From NCBI RefSeq assembly GCF_026230105.1, contig NC_079485.1:29059572-29123571 (forward strand): DNA of 64,000 nucleotides, written 5' to 3'. The notes below the pieces were generated by a model. The model was not told where the DNA came from. It was given only the letters and a program-made list of their open reading frames with translations, and ran no database searches. This document shows positions 11,301 to 22,609 of this stretch, piece by piece (the first letter of the stretch is position 1; the number at the start of each line of letters is the position of its first letter). Source of the DNA: Diorhabda sublineata. Its lineage: Eukaryota > Arthropoda > Insecta > Coleoptera > Chrysomelidae. The translations under genes and the position numbers were made by a program.

Positions 11301-11877
11301 AATTTCAAGGAAATTTGTGTAGACCCGTTGACGCAAGAGCTTTTGGTCGGGAGTCAGATTCTTTGGCACCACAACTTCGAACAGACTTTTGTCATGTGTA
11401 AAATTGTTTTACCCGTTTCTTTATGGGCGTTTACAGCCTCAGCAATGATCCGGATGCTCATTCTACGATCTGCACGTACAATTTGGTTGATTTTGGTGAC
11501 TGTTTCCGGAGTTGTAACAGTAACAGGACGACTTGGGCGCTGGTCATCTTCAGTGCTCTCACTAGAGCGCTTACACCACTCAAAAACACACGTACGAGAT
11601 AGAGAATTGTCTCCATAGGCCAGTTGCAACAATTTATAGCACTCAGTCGGAGTTTTTTTTCAATTTAACGAGAACTTGAGATTGATACGTTGCTCCTGTT
11701 TTTCGGCACAAGAAACAAAAACGTTCGTTTCAAATCGTTACTGCACAAATACTATAATGGTGACGGAAACGTGTTTTGGGACGTGCATAGACAAAATATC
11801 TAGATACCCAACGCAGTACTTGTCCATCTAAGGCACCCTCTAGGCGCGCAGTCTCGTTATTTAATAGCCAGACCTCG
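11301..11877 (-). mobile_element. Mariner family A, copy 1 (5' part only)
   Basis: Starts at 11877 with the inverted form of CGAGGTCTGGCTATTAAATA, bordered by TA at 11878-11879. The minus-strand frame 11632-11354 reads LQLAYGDNSLSRTCVFEWCK, then the linker TEDDQRPSRPVTVTTPETVT, then RADRRMSIRIIAEAVN. This is the mariner helix-turn-helix domain. Coding continues to the equivalent of LLRQ.V..DFLE and then changes abruptly into LINE sequence near 11300. The catalytic domain is absent. It belongs to the same family as 17797-18710 and 22610-23410. Confidence 0.85.
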
Positions 11878-11879
11878 TA

Positions 11880-12240
11880 CATGAGCGTTCCGGTATGTTT
11901 TTATATTTAAATAATATTTTTAAATTCTATTTTTCAAAACTCTGCCGTACAACCTTCGAATCGCGCTACTTAGACTAATGCCACGATAATTGCCTTCTTT
12001 TTATTTCGTATCTTGTATATTGATGTAATATATGCACTTGTTGTATAGCTTTGTTATAATTTGGTGAAAAAAAAATTCTGTGAATTTTTTGCTTTGTACT
12101 AATATAACATATATGTTGTCGAATCTGTATCACGAATATTCGTTTCAATAAACAAAGTATAGAATGTGTATGCAATGAGGAAATTGATAGCGGTAAAAAA
12201 TGTTTTTTAATAGGAATTGATCAAATCAGACCTCATCTCA
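11880..12240. other. No recognisable feature
   Basis: AT-rich. The open frame at 11975-12175 (minus) carries no motif. Confidence 0.4.
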
Positions 12241-12560
12241 TGTGTTAGTAGCGCGTGCAACGTGCCAAAGTAAATATTATTGTTGGTTCTATAAATAGTG
12301 GAATTGTCGCGAGTGTCGAGATGAGATCGTGCGTGTTGGTGCTGGTGTTAACTGCTTGTCGCGCGATTTGTTTATAAAAAGCGACATGTGTGTCTGCAGT
12401 TTAGCGTCAAGACGCTGTAAACAGATCGACGCCAAAACGATCGCTGGCTTTATGACGATAGCGACGAATGTAACTCAGACCACCTTTACATTTTGTTTAT
12501 ACGTTTTCGTGTGTTTAAAACTAGACCGTTGACAAACTGGGTAATTGCTTTCAAAGATTA
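12241..12560 (+). promoter_or_regulatory. CpG-rich segment with TATA box; candidate promoter and first exon
   Basis: TATAAATAG sits at 12290-12298. The following 250 bases are rich in CpG (GTCGCGAGTGTCGAG, TGTCGCGCGATTTG, AACGATCGCTGG), unlike the AT-rich DNA on both sides. A start about 30 bases below the TATA box would fall near 12320. The ATG at 12321 opens an 18-codon frame, MRSCVLVLVLTACRAICL, which resembles a secretion signal but stops at 12375. Another frame is open from before 12329 to 12532. A possible splice donor is TGG-GTAATT near 12539. No downstream exon could be identified. It could equally be a relic of a GC-richer transposon. Confidence 0.35.
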
Positions 12561-13060
12561 TTTACACTACTTCACGTTAAAAGAAATTTAATAGAACGGA
12601 GGCGCCGGAACATCTACTAAAATAAAAACGCTTATTACTACAACGATATTTATTTTCATTGCCGAAATTTATACATTCCATCTATTATTAAACGGAAGCA
12701 TTAAACAAATCCCTCTTCCTACTACATTTTCACCAATGGGCCAGGAACCAGCGGTAAAAAACGTTAAAACTGTGGAATTTTGTTAATCAACGTCGATTTT
12801 ATGAAAATTTGGATTCAAATTTTTATTACCCCCCTTTTCAAAATCTACTCCGTGCTTGTTATTTTTTAGGAGTGAAAACAAACTACCCCTTATCGTAAAA
12901 AATTTAAAAATCTTCGATTTTAGCATATATTTGAGTAAAATGAAGTTTAAATGAATTTTTCGTATTTCTGTTGATATTCTCTAACAAATTTATGATTAAT
13001 CGAACCAAACTCGTGTCCGCAACGAATTCGCTGCACGTGCGGTTTGAAGACGCTCGCAAT
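12561..13060. other. No recognisable feature
   Basis: No convincing coding sequence or repeat in this stretch. Confidence 0.4.
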
Positions 13061-13445
13061 TCGCTAGTATGATGAAACTCTTGAACAAACCCACCAAAGT
13101 GATGATTTGGTCAGTTGAGGCAAGATAAGTACAGAAAAGTATTACAAAATGGGTTGATTCCGCAGCTCAGAGAATCCATTCACTTACATGTAAGATGGAG
13201 CTCTCTGTCATACTGCTAGGTCTGCTGAAGCTTTTTTGGCAGAAGAAAATATCCCAATTGAAAATGTGTGGGAGCTGATGAAAAAAGAAGTTGTAAGGAG
13301 AAGAGGTGATCACCAACAAATCCCAGCTCCTAGAAAAGAATACTTATGTGTGGAATCACCACCCTCAAATGCAGGAGACAGCACAATCATGCCGAACAGA
13401 ATTAAAGTTTTAATAGCTGCAAAAGTTGGCTTAACTAAATATTAA
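13061..13445 (+). pseudogene. Tc1-like transposase remnant
   Basis: The plus strand, across frames, reads KVLQNGLIPQLRES, then VRWSS, TARSAEAFLAEENIP, ENVWELMKKEVVRRR and finally MPNRIKVLIAAKVGLTKY before the stop at 13443-13445. These match, in order, the Tc1 core around the second acidic residue, the NPIENvW block and the C-terminal tail. The segment between EENIP and ENVW, which normally contains the WP..SPDLNP motif, is missing without breaking the frame. Part of the D-containing block is also scrambled. Last exon-sized frame 13236-13445 remains open. Confidence 0.75.
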
Positions 13446-15797
13446 GTATCACTCAATTATTTTCATTTTTTTTTCAATTTCAATAAACATATGAGTTTCT
13501 AAATTTCTGCTGTTTTATTATGTTAAATAAATCGACAAATTTGATCTCCACTGCCTTTAAAAAATTAATATTACCTCTATGATACAAATTCGTACAATAC
13601 ATAAAAAGTTTTTGCTGATTGATAGATTTAGATGCAGTTTGCCTCCCGTGTGTGGTACAAAATACTTATTCACAACTTCTTAAAAAGGGATTATTTAATA
13701 AAGTATAGTTTTGGCACAAAATTTAGATTGCAATAAAACAATATCAAAATGGCTGTTTATTATCTTGAAATTATGTAGACAAGCATTAAAATATCTTATA
13801 AGCTGGAAATAAGAAGAAGCATCATTATTTGGTTGAACAAAACCCTTAGCCTGACACAGTTCGCATATTACAAAACCAAAATGTTTCGCTGCACCCGAAT
13901 GTGAAGAAAGAATACCATGCCTCCAAAAAAATTGAAGACTAAAAATTTCCACCCAAGAAAGAGCGAAAGACTGGTAAGAAGAACAAGAGACAGAGTCAGA
14001 GTCAGAGAGACAGAGTAAAAAAATTAGCTCGCGAATATCAGCTCTTCGAGGAAATTAGCACCGATACCAAGACTAAAGCTGATATATTTTGCGAATGAAG
14101 GTAAATCCTTCACACTTGCAATTCTAAAATCAAAGGAAACGATGGTTTCCATACGAACAGTATAGAAAATTCCCCTAATAATGTAAAATATTGAGAATAA
14201 GCAAAATTCGCTGGTAAAGTTCCGGACTTGTGTGCGATTTTGACAAAAGGAATATCCAGACCTTATGTGGGTCTATTAAGGAGAAAAAGCTGTAGATTTT
14301 GAAACGTATATTAATAACTGCCTAAATTAATTGCTTTTGTTAACATCACGTTGGAGGCGATATAATGTTTTGGCTGGACTTAGTCCTGTCATCAAGATCT
14401 ATTCAAAATTGTCTAGCTTTTATACAAAAACGATATAACTACTCTAAGCTACCAAACTCATATCAGAAAAATAACTTTAACGACCCAGCAACTAGACGTA
14501 CTTGATATTCCTTCACAAAATTGTGACGAATAAAATTGACTGTCCAGAATCATGGGATGCCATTCGGTCCTATTCTTTATTCTACTTTCCAGTTGTTAGA
14601 ACTAATGTTCTCAAATTTTCTCTATTATATCGATTGAATCAATATCAATGTCAATCGCAGAACTCACTGGATATGTTTTTCTTTCTTTCTCATTATTCTT
14701 ATTTGGTTAGTTATCATTGAATACTAGAACTGTTAAATTTACTTTTTACGTATTTTTGTGTGTAATTATTTACACTTTATCCAAATGTTCCATTGTTTAA
14801 TTGTACTTTACAACTTTAATTGTTCAATTGTTAACTTTTATGTACGTTTTTTCCACCTTCTAGTTAGATCTTGGGCTGTAGGGTTGTGTAAATAAATGAA
14901 TAAATAAATGAGTAACAACTACGGTGTAGAATTTTTTGGAAAAGTCGTTTAAGAACTAATAAGACTGGTTCACAGATAATTACGCCTAGATGAGGATCAC
15001 GGACTCTCCATTTAGTTTAAGCCGTTAATTATGGGAAATAAGAAAAATTTCATTAGAGATATTTATAACAAAAATAAGTTGGTGAATATTTTGTGCAAAA
15101 ACTATTGATACATACTTCAAGTATCTGGAGACGAGACGAAATACATCGGAAAGAACTTTGACAACTGGATCATTAATAAGAAGGGAGATATTTTTAATAG
15201 GAGACATAAAGTAAATCAAAATTTAGGAAAAACAAACTGGTCTATAAGATAAGATAATTTTGAAGGAGTCGACTAAATTTTTTTGAAGATTGAACTAGAA
15301 TATACGCGCCGTATACATAACAAAAAAACTAATTTACTACTAACGATTAAAAGAATCATTATTATGGATATAGGTAACAACGAGGAACGAAAAGAGTATA
15401 AATCGAACGTAAGTGTAGTCTATAATATAAGAGATTTGAAAATAAGAATTTACTTTACACTCTTGGTTAATGGATTTTTAATTACCCACAACAAAGTTTT
15501 TCTAGATGCAGTTCTCCGATCGAGATTCTAATTATCAGATGTAATTAACATTGCTAACTCATGTCAATTTCAATTACACGATTATTAACAAGTTACTCTT
15601 TTTTAATACTATATGGAATTACTTTTAAGTGGTCGAAACGTTATAATTAAAAACAAATTAAAACGATTGGAACACACTATTGGTTAAGATCGAAAAAGGG
15701 TTTTTACCTGTTAACAACTATTATCAAAATAACGAGCTTGACTTTGTAATTTTATTGACGTACGGATTCAGTTGTGGATTCCGAAATTACATTTCTA
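13446..15797. other. No assignable gene; one unrecognised coding-like patch
   Basis: At 13917-14095 the plus strand reads KKERKTGKKNKRQSQSQRDR in one frame and MPPKKLKTKNFHPRK in another, a basic, simple-repeat-derived stretch (GAGACAGAGTCAGAGTCAGA). The open frames at 13695-13952 (minus), 14502-14720, 15025-15219 and 15283-15531 show no motif. A short TAAATGAATAAATAAATGAG run lies near 14890. Confidence 0.4.
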
Positions 15798-16976
15798 CGA
15801 GGATATATTGAAAAATTCTTAGCCTACTATAGAACCAAACGAAATTTCAATGTCAAAATATTTTATTACTCAACGTCTCTAGACCTTTCAAAAAAAAAAG
15901 TTTCTTCTTGCTTTGCAAACCAGACCTCCACAGCTTTCATTACCTCCTCATTGGAAGAAAATTTACGACCTCTTAATTTTTTTTCAGTTGAGGAAAGAGA
16001 TGATAGTCGAACAAAGTCAAATCTGGTGAATAAGGGGGGTGTTCTAGTAATTCAAACCCTAAATCACAATTTTGTTGCATGGCAGCATGAGATTTGTGTG
16101 CAGGGGCGTCGTTCTTCAAAAACAAAACACCTATGGATAGCTTGCCGCGTCTTTTCTCTTTAATTTTTTACCGTAGAGTGATCAGTAATGTCGAATAGTA
16201 ATCTCCAGTTATTATTCTACCCTTATCCAAAAAATCAAACATGATTACTTCATGGCAATCAATCCCAAAAAACTAAGGCTAGAACTTTTCCAGTAAATTT
16301 CTTAATTCTTGTAGATCCAGAGTGAAGCCATTCCATTGATTGTTGCTTTGTTTCTGGATCGTAAAAATGTACCCGAGTCTCATCCATAGTAACAATATAA
16401 GAAGTCTACATCGTTTTCAAATCGAGCACAGGTCGAACGCGATCCTTATACCCTTGCACGCTTTTGGTCAGCATTCAAACATTTGGGGATCCATTTTGCA
16501 GCAATTTTTCTCATGTCCAAATTGACGTGAACTATATTCAGTGCTTCAGATATCCATTTTAGCCCAATTCGACGGTCTGATAAAAACATATCATGAACTC
16601 CATCGATATCGGGGACTGACACAGAAAGTGGCCTTCCCGATCGGTCATCATTTTCAATGGAAAATTACCTATTTCTAAGCTTGCAGTCCAATTTTTCACG
16701 GTCGCATACGAAGGACATTGAACACCAAGGGTACTAAACATATCTTCGTGAATCTGCTTACCTCTTAACCCTTTTAGATACAGGTACTTGATAATGGCTC
16801 GATGCTCCAATTGGATATCTTTTTTCTTTTAATTTATTGCGTAACTCTGGTTTACTTTTTTGGCGTCAAACTTTCCACTGACACTTCTAATAATTTATTG
16901 TTCGTTGCTATGGTAACGCAATATTTTGTTTATTCATGGAACTGGTCTAGGCTAACTAGATATCAATACATCCTCG
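15798..16976 (-). mobile_element. Near full-length mariner (1,179 bp) with both ends
   Basis: Ends: CGAGGATATATTGA at 15798 and, on the minus strand, CGAGGATGTATTGA at 16976. TA duplications lie outside at 15796-15797 and 16977-16978. Length is close to the usual 1.2-1.3 kb of mariners. The transposase runs on the minus strand from about 16810 to 15880. Confidence 0.9.
15880..16810 (-). pseudogene. Mariner transposase with all three catalytic aspartates but broken frame
   Basis: Starts MEHRAIIKYLYLKGLRGKQI, then PSYATVKNWTA in the helix-turn-helix domain. The first catalytic block reads DETRVHFYDPETKQQSMEW, the second KNDAPAHKSH, the third SPDLTLFDYHLFPQLKK. A linker VFWD and the phrase LDKGRIITGDYYS are between them. 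The C-terminus contains SSNEEVMKAVEVWFAKQEE. Stops and frameshifts (for example after VELG, at VFWD, and an A-run near 15890) inactivate it. The DD34D spacing and WVHFYDPETK-like box place it in the mariner family proper. Similar proteins contributed the SETMAR fusion in primates. Confidence 0.9.
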
Positions 16977-17129
16977 TATGAAAGCTCAAATAACTCTATC
17001 TATATATTAAAATGTAATTATTGAGTATTAAACTTGATAACATATTTTTAATGTAAAGTGATTTTATAGTTGCTAACTTCGCCTTTGTCTGAAAATATTA
17101 ATTATTCCCCGTAATTTGGCAATTGTCAA

Positions 17130-17720
17130 ATGTCTCAAGTATGTAGGACAGACGATGTAGTGATCCCTTCAACATCGGAAAACGAGCTTAAGGAAACCTG
17201 CAGAGCCTTCAAAGAAATGGCAGAGACAGTGAATCGTTTACGGTTAATCACTTTGTAAGAATGGGAATAGTCAGACAAACAATTTACGATATCTGTTAAC
17301 AGGTATTTCGAAAGAACGAAATTCATAATCAGCCAGAAACATGAAAAAAATGTCAAAAATAAGAGCGGTTAAAGTGGCTCACGGAAAACTAGGAGTCAGT
17401 TTGCGAAAATTGGGAAGAAATTTCAAAATAGATAAGAAATATGTACAACGCGAAAGTGTTGGTATGGTTGGCAAAACCTTCTTTTGGTCGTTCTTCAGCA
17501 TACTTTTGTCATTCTGGACATTCTGTCATCACCAAAATATATGACAATGAGTGTGTGCAAGATATAAATTGATGAAGTTCATAAAGAAGAAGTATCCTGA
17601 AGAAAATCTTGTGTTTTGGTCACATATAACAACTGCTCATTATGCAAATATGGAAAGCAAGCTAACTGGATGCTGATTCAATTATATAAAGTGTGTAGTA
17701 ACCTTTGTTTCATAGAGTAA
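17130..17720 (+). pseudogene. IS630/Tc1-mariner type transposase remnant of another lineage
   Basis: The plus strand reads KMSKIRAVKVAHGKLGVSLR then KLGRNFKIDKKYVQR, a helix-turn-helix with the k..vSlRkla..f.i...y pattern. About 150 bases later comes LMKFIKKKYPEENLVFWSHI then TTAHYANMESKL, which fits the block around the second catalytic residue (FWpDlAs.HYa). The expected aspartate there is a histidine. The middle of the protein is lost and the end is missing. No terminal repeats were found. Confidence 0.6.
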
Positions 17721-17796
17721 AGTGCAAATAATTCTAATTTAGAAATAAATCAGCTCCAATCAGGTGAACAATTGATATACAGGGTGTTTCTAAATA

Positions 17797-18710
17797 CAAG
17801 GTCTGGCTATTAAATAACGAGACTGAGCGCCTAGAGGGCGCCTTAGATGGACGAGTACCTCATTGGGTATCTAGATATTTTGTCTATGCATGTCCCAAAG
17901 CACGTTTTCGTCACTATTATAGTATTTGTGCAGTAGCGGTTTGAAACGAACGTGTTTTTATCTCGTGGAGCAACGTATCAATCTCAAATTACTCGTTAAA
18001 TTGAAAAAAAACTCCGACTGAGTGTTATAAATTAATTGAAAGAGGCCTATGAGAACAATTCTCTATCTCGTACGTGTGTTTTGAGTGGTGTAAGCTCTTT
18101 AGTGATGGCCGAAAGAGCACTGAAGATGACCAGCGCCAAGGTCGTCCTGTGACTGTTTCAACTCCGGAAACAGTGACCAAAATCAACCAAATTGTGCGAG
18201 CAGATTGTCGAATGAGCATCCGGATCATTGCCGAGGCTGTAAACGGTAAGAAAAATTTCACACGAGGAATTAAACATGACAAAAGTCTGTTCGAAGTTGT
18301 GGTGTCAAAGAATCTGACTCTTGACCGAAAGCTCTTGCGTCAATGGGTACGCTCAGATTTCCTTGAAAGGTTACAAAAAGGACAACACACCTGCCCATAA
18401 CGCGTTATCTGTGAAGCAGTATACGTCCAGTAAGTGCCCTTTAGACTTTTTTTGTTTCCAAAGATAAAATTTGCTTTGAAATGGACACGATTCGACTTGA
18501 AGGAAGCGGTAATGCCAAAAACGGCAGAGCTCCTAACGGCACTGACCAAAGAAGACTTCCAGCACTGCTTCGATCAATGGAAAAAAACGTATGGAAAGGT
18601 GTGTGGCGAGGGGAGGGTAGTATATTGAAGGGGAACATGCGAATGTAGAATAATTTTCATAATAAAACTCTTTTTCGTAACGAGTCTCATTATTTAATAG
18701 CCAGACCTCG
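17797..18710 (+). mobile_element. Mariner family A, copy 2 (914 bp), both ends, internally deleted
   Basis: Left end CAAGGTCTGGCTATTAAATA, right end its inverted counterpart, TA duplications at 17795-17796 and 18711-18712. The coding part begins with FEWCKLFSDGRKSTEDDQRQ and the helix-turn-helix block RADCRMSIRIIAEAVN, continuing to LTLDRKLLRQWVRSDFLERL. It then jumps directly to the C-terminal HDNAPAHN-like block and LTKEDFQHCFDQWKK. The segment with the first aspartate and the stretch up to the second are deleted, so it cannot encode an active enzyme. Confidence 0.9.
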
Positions 18711-18712
18711 TA

Positions 18713-19309
18713 CAGACCGAACAATTCATGAGGTGATTGCTCATATGAAATTAAGATGGGTCTTTCCAATCAAAGTTTCCTCATCTCGTCCTTTTCCAGG
18801 ATATCACACACCAAGTGATGACTAAAATTCAGCAATTACCTCCTGAATTTTGTCGCATAAATTTAGATAAAATTAAAAATGTTATACAAAAGTTCATCCA
18901 AATAAAAGGTAAAAAGCTTTGGGATTGAAACTTGTTTCAAAACTTCAATTTTGATGTTATAATTGAGTTGGTATTATTATCATTGGGGAGTTGATGTATT
19001 CTTTTATAATAATATGGATGGTTTTCCACAAATATCAAATTTCTAAAACAGTTATTCACATAAATCTTTCTTCTATCGATTAACTTGTGAAAGATATCTC
19101 ACATACTTTAAAAAATATAAATTTTTTATGGAAATCTGCCAAAAATTTTATCGTCTTTGACCAGAAAATTAAATACAAGTGAATATACAAGGGAGGCACT
19201 ATATATTTTGATATACAAGACAACTACTATAGAAAATTGATTCTTCATTTTCAAAGTACTTTTGAAACCGAAGTTTCCATAACTTCAAAGCTTAACACTT
19301 GCCAAAAAA
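18713..19309. other. No recognisable feature
   Basis: AT-rich; no convincing gene or repeat. Confidence 0.4.
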
Positions 19310-19870
19310 TTGCTTCTTCTATCTCATTATCCGTCGTGAAACTTTGACAACGTGAATTTTTTGTTAAACAATAACCAAAAATCACACATGGCCAAATCAG
19401 GCCAATAGAGCAGTGCAAAGGTGTAACGTAGAATTAACATACGAATAATTAGTGCCTCAAAAACTAGAAGTAAATATTGTGTCAAGCGGAATTACTTCCG
19501 TTCATAAATTTCTTGACACACCTTTGGTTTATCGCTTTTATTGCTGTAAGTAAACCTTCGTGAATCCACATATGGTTTTCATGGTCGTCAATAGGAATAT
19601 CATAAAATGGTATGTATGCCTCATTACCTGTTATTATTCTGCTGTTATTATTATACTTGTTCTGCTTTTTGAAAATCGTTAATCACAAAACTAACAAGTT
19701 TTTCCACGTGATCATGAATTTATGAATCCAATACGAAGAGTCACGCCTATCAGCACGTGTCTCATCATCAAGCGATATACATTTTCTTTTAAATTCGGTA
19801 CACCGAAACACTGTTGTTCATGAAGGGCTTTTATCAACAAATAAACTTTGTTGTTCACTCGACCTAGAAA
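19310..19870 (-). pseudogene. Mariner transposase remnant
   Basis: Minus-strand fragments in order: PNLKENVYRLMMRHVLIG (degraded N-terminal part), IITGNEAYIPFYDIPIDDHE (first catalytic block, normally TGDE...YDP) and YWPDLAMCDFWLLFNKKF (third block, SPDLAPcDFwLF), then TTDNEIEEAIFW. Stops and frameshifts throughout. The first aspartate of the usual GDE is N (GNE). Terminal repeats not identified. The sequence differs clearly from the other mariners in the window. Confidence 0.65.
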
Positions 19871-20596
19871 TTATAGCGCCCACATGTTATCTTCACAAAT
19901 TACTTTTTCCAGTTCTTCAGTTTAGTGGCTTGTCAAAATAAACAAAATGGTCTCGTACAGAAAAATTGATGCACTACTACCCAAAAGCTATTAAAAATTT
20001 TCCGATAAATTTATGTTTTCAAAAACAACTGACTGCTTTATGTTCAGTATATAATACATAATTACGGTTATTTTTTGTTCGCACTCTGTATATACGAACA
20101 ATAGAGTTGAATAGAGAAATAAAATATGACAGTTTAACTCGAAAAAGTGTACCGAACTGATTAATTCTAATGAAAGTTTACTGTGGATAATGACGGGTAT
20201 TTTAGTAATTTTAATCACTCTTTTTCTTTTGGAAGATGAATATAAAATTTGTTAATTATGATAAATATTCACAGCTTTTTCCTGGGAGAGCCATACAACT
20301 GAGCGGAAGTCTGTATTGTTATTCTGGGGGGTTTGCTACGTTTGTATTAGTATTTAACCCTTGCCTTTCAGCTCCGTAACTTCCTGCTATATTCCTGCTG
20401 CCCCTTGGGAGAACGCGAATGCCAGAGTCCTGCCAGCATCAAATCCTTTCGGTCTTATCTTGATGCTTTTTCCTAAAATATCCCATACTATATATTTTCT
20501 CTACTCCTCTGTTCTATCTAATACCTTACTTCGTGTCTCCCTTACGTTGCTCTTAATGATCAGTTTATGTATTCCGCAGTCAATAACGTTTGGTAG

Positions 20597-20598
<2 letters not shown>
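19871..20598. other. Unassigned; less AT-rich patch at 20.28-20.58 kb
   Basis: No gene recognised in 19871-20280. The patch 20281-20580 is less AT-rich and open on the plus strand (20361-20699), but its translation is hydrophobic and runs into the TA tract, so it is probably not a gene. Confidence 0.35.

Positions 20599-20646
<48 letters not shown>
20599..20646. repeat. (TA)n microsatellite
   Basis: Uninterrupted TA tract of 48 bases, immediately followed by CAGGGTGTGGCACGAAG, a mariner-end-like sequence. Confidence 0.95.
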
Positions 20647-20649
<3 letters not shown>

Positions 20650-20659
20650 GGTGTGGCAC

Positions 20660-21849
20660 GAAGTATTTGTTGAAAGTAATGCAGATGGAGTTATGTTAAA
20701 AAATTTGTAGCTTCCCCAGCTGGACACTCTTCATCAGTTAATGCATTTAAATAACTGTTGCTCAGATGGAGTGGACGATTAATATTAAATTGGATGCCAC
20801 CAGCTTATCAACGAACGACGTTAAAAGTAAAAAAAAGGTTGAAAAGCTAGAAACACTTTATGACTTAAATTTATTTAGAAATAAACTATCCCGGACACGA
20901 TTCTCCAAATTAATAATTATTGCTGTAAGCAATAAAAAAAGTTTCAGTAACAAATAAATTTATTAAAAAAAATAACAAATTCGCATTAACTGTGTATCCA
21001 AAAGAGCATCACAAATAAAAGCAATTATTAATTAAAAACCACTCAGATTTCTATACATTAAAGATAAGATTGGGATTTTTATATGGAAAGTCGGGATGGT
21101 TGCAGCCCTCAACTAAGTTCCCAGTTGCTGGAGTTGAATTTAATGAGATGGTTGAGTGCTTTGTGTGGCTGAACTCCTGACAGCTGTAGAACTGTGGAAA
21201 AAAATCAAAAAAACGGATGAAACGGGAACACAGATGGAAATTACTAATGAAGGAACTAGTAGGTAGAAAAGATATAAAAGAGATTATGCTCTAACATATA
21301 AAAAAACTGAATTTATATTTTTTGGAAATACATATAAACAAACAGGAATTTGTTCTATTCTATTCGTTCTGTTCCCCTAACAAATGGAAAATACGGATTT
21401 ACATGAAAATTATTATATAAAATTTGTTTAAAACAAAAAGAAATTAATAGAGATAACTGGAATTTTGTGAGCGTGTGGTAGGTTGATAACAAATTAATTT
21501 CTTCAAAAACAGGAATGTTATAATTAAAATTGAAGTGACTACTAAGGTACAATACGTGAATAAAGGAATATGCAAAATTTTTGAAAAAAACAACATAATA
21601 AGCCGAACACCATGTTACAAGTTATAGTCTATTTTTAATAGAACCTATTTACATAACGTACCATCTTTATTTAGATATTTTAATACAGGATAGCCCACTA
21701 GAACGTGTATAATTAGATAACAGATCAATAAATAAATGCAAAAAAGGTATAATTAAATTAAAACTAAAGAATTATTAAGTAATAACTGGAGTTCATTTTA
21801 TAAAAGTAGTACGGTTTATTTTTTTAAAATAACACCACCTAAATGATGA
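20660..21849. other. No recognisable feature
   Basis: AT-rich; the small open frames at 20766-20957 and 21355-21552 lack motifs. Confidence 0.4.
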
Positions 21850-22600
21850 CCCTCTCTTCGACGGCACTCTTCTAATTGTGAATAGAAATTATTGAAATTT
21901 TCTTCACGACTGCTGATCATTGTTTTTCAAATAATTACTGTGAATTATATGTGTGAGATATCTCCATAAAAGAGTCAAAAGGTGTGGCCTCTGTCTACCT
22001 ATGACCATCTGCTCCACAACCATCAAGAAGTAATTTGACGTGTGACTGGTAGTTCCGTCTTGTTGAAACCAAATCGTAGAATTCACTATTCCTGAAGTAT
22101 CTAGTCCCGAATCCAAAAAACCTTCCAATATATCGTTCGGTATTATTCGTGACGTTTTACCCCACATTTTATATGAAACAAAGGAACAATGGGTAAACAA
22201 ACAACAATTCTTCTGCACGAATTTGCTGTCCATGCTGTCACCTCAGGACAATGCAGTAGTTTCTATGAGTTTGAGATTCTCATTATTCCAGTAACGGCTA
22301 TTTTGATAGTTTACAAACCCATTGATATGGAAATTGACCTCATTCAAGAAAACTAGAATTTGAAAATCGTATTTCTTAAGTAGATACGAGCATTTTTCTA
22401 AGATCATATTTTAATTCTTGTGTTAATTGCAGCTATATGAATACAGTTGCAAACTTACGATAACGGTAAGACAGACAATCGTAGATCTTCCCGTACTGAC
22501 TGCATCACACTCTTAATATTGTCTTCGGTACTAGATGTTCTAGGATGACCTATTGCTCATGGCTTAAACGTTGAACAATTCTTCTCAAAACACAAAACGC
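21850..22600 (-). pseudogene. Transposase remnant of the WFQQDGA type (IS630-Tc1-mariner superfamily)
   Basis: Minus-strand reading from about 22600. Fragments IQLTQELKYDLRK, EVNFHINGFVNYQN and the open frame 22233-21904 match, in order, the linker, the first catalytic region (F..ngfvN.qN.RyW) and the second. The latter reads STIWFQQDGTTSHTSNYFLM, keeping the second aspartate. Downstream (RPHLLTLLWRYLTH) the frame has shifted and the WP.RSPDLTP block is blurred. The same protein family is seen in the long-TIR element at 58.9-60.6 kb. Terminal repeats were not found here. Confidence 0.75.
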
Positions 22601-22609
22601 CCAAATCTA

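Noticed and set aside
12321..12377. Complete micro-peptide gene MRSCVLVLVLTACRAICL
   Set aside because: It stops after 18 codons and starts almost at the predicted transcription start; kept only as part of the promoter candidate.
15774..16163. 129-codon plus-strand frame, the longest in the window
   Set aside because: It is antisense to the mariner transposase and overlaps the element's 3' end.
18025..18282. Minus-strand frame in mariner copy 2
   Set aside because: Mirror of the plus-strand helix-turn-helix coding sequence.
20361..20699. Plus-strand frame ending in repeated YI residues
   Set aside because: The tail is translation of the TA microsatellite and the rest has no motif.
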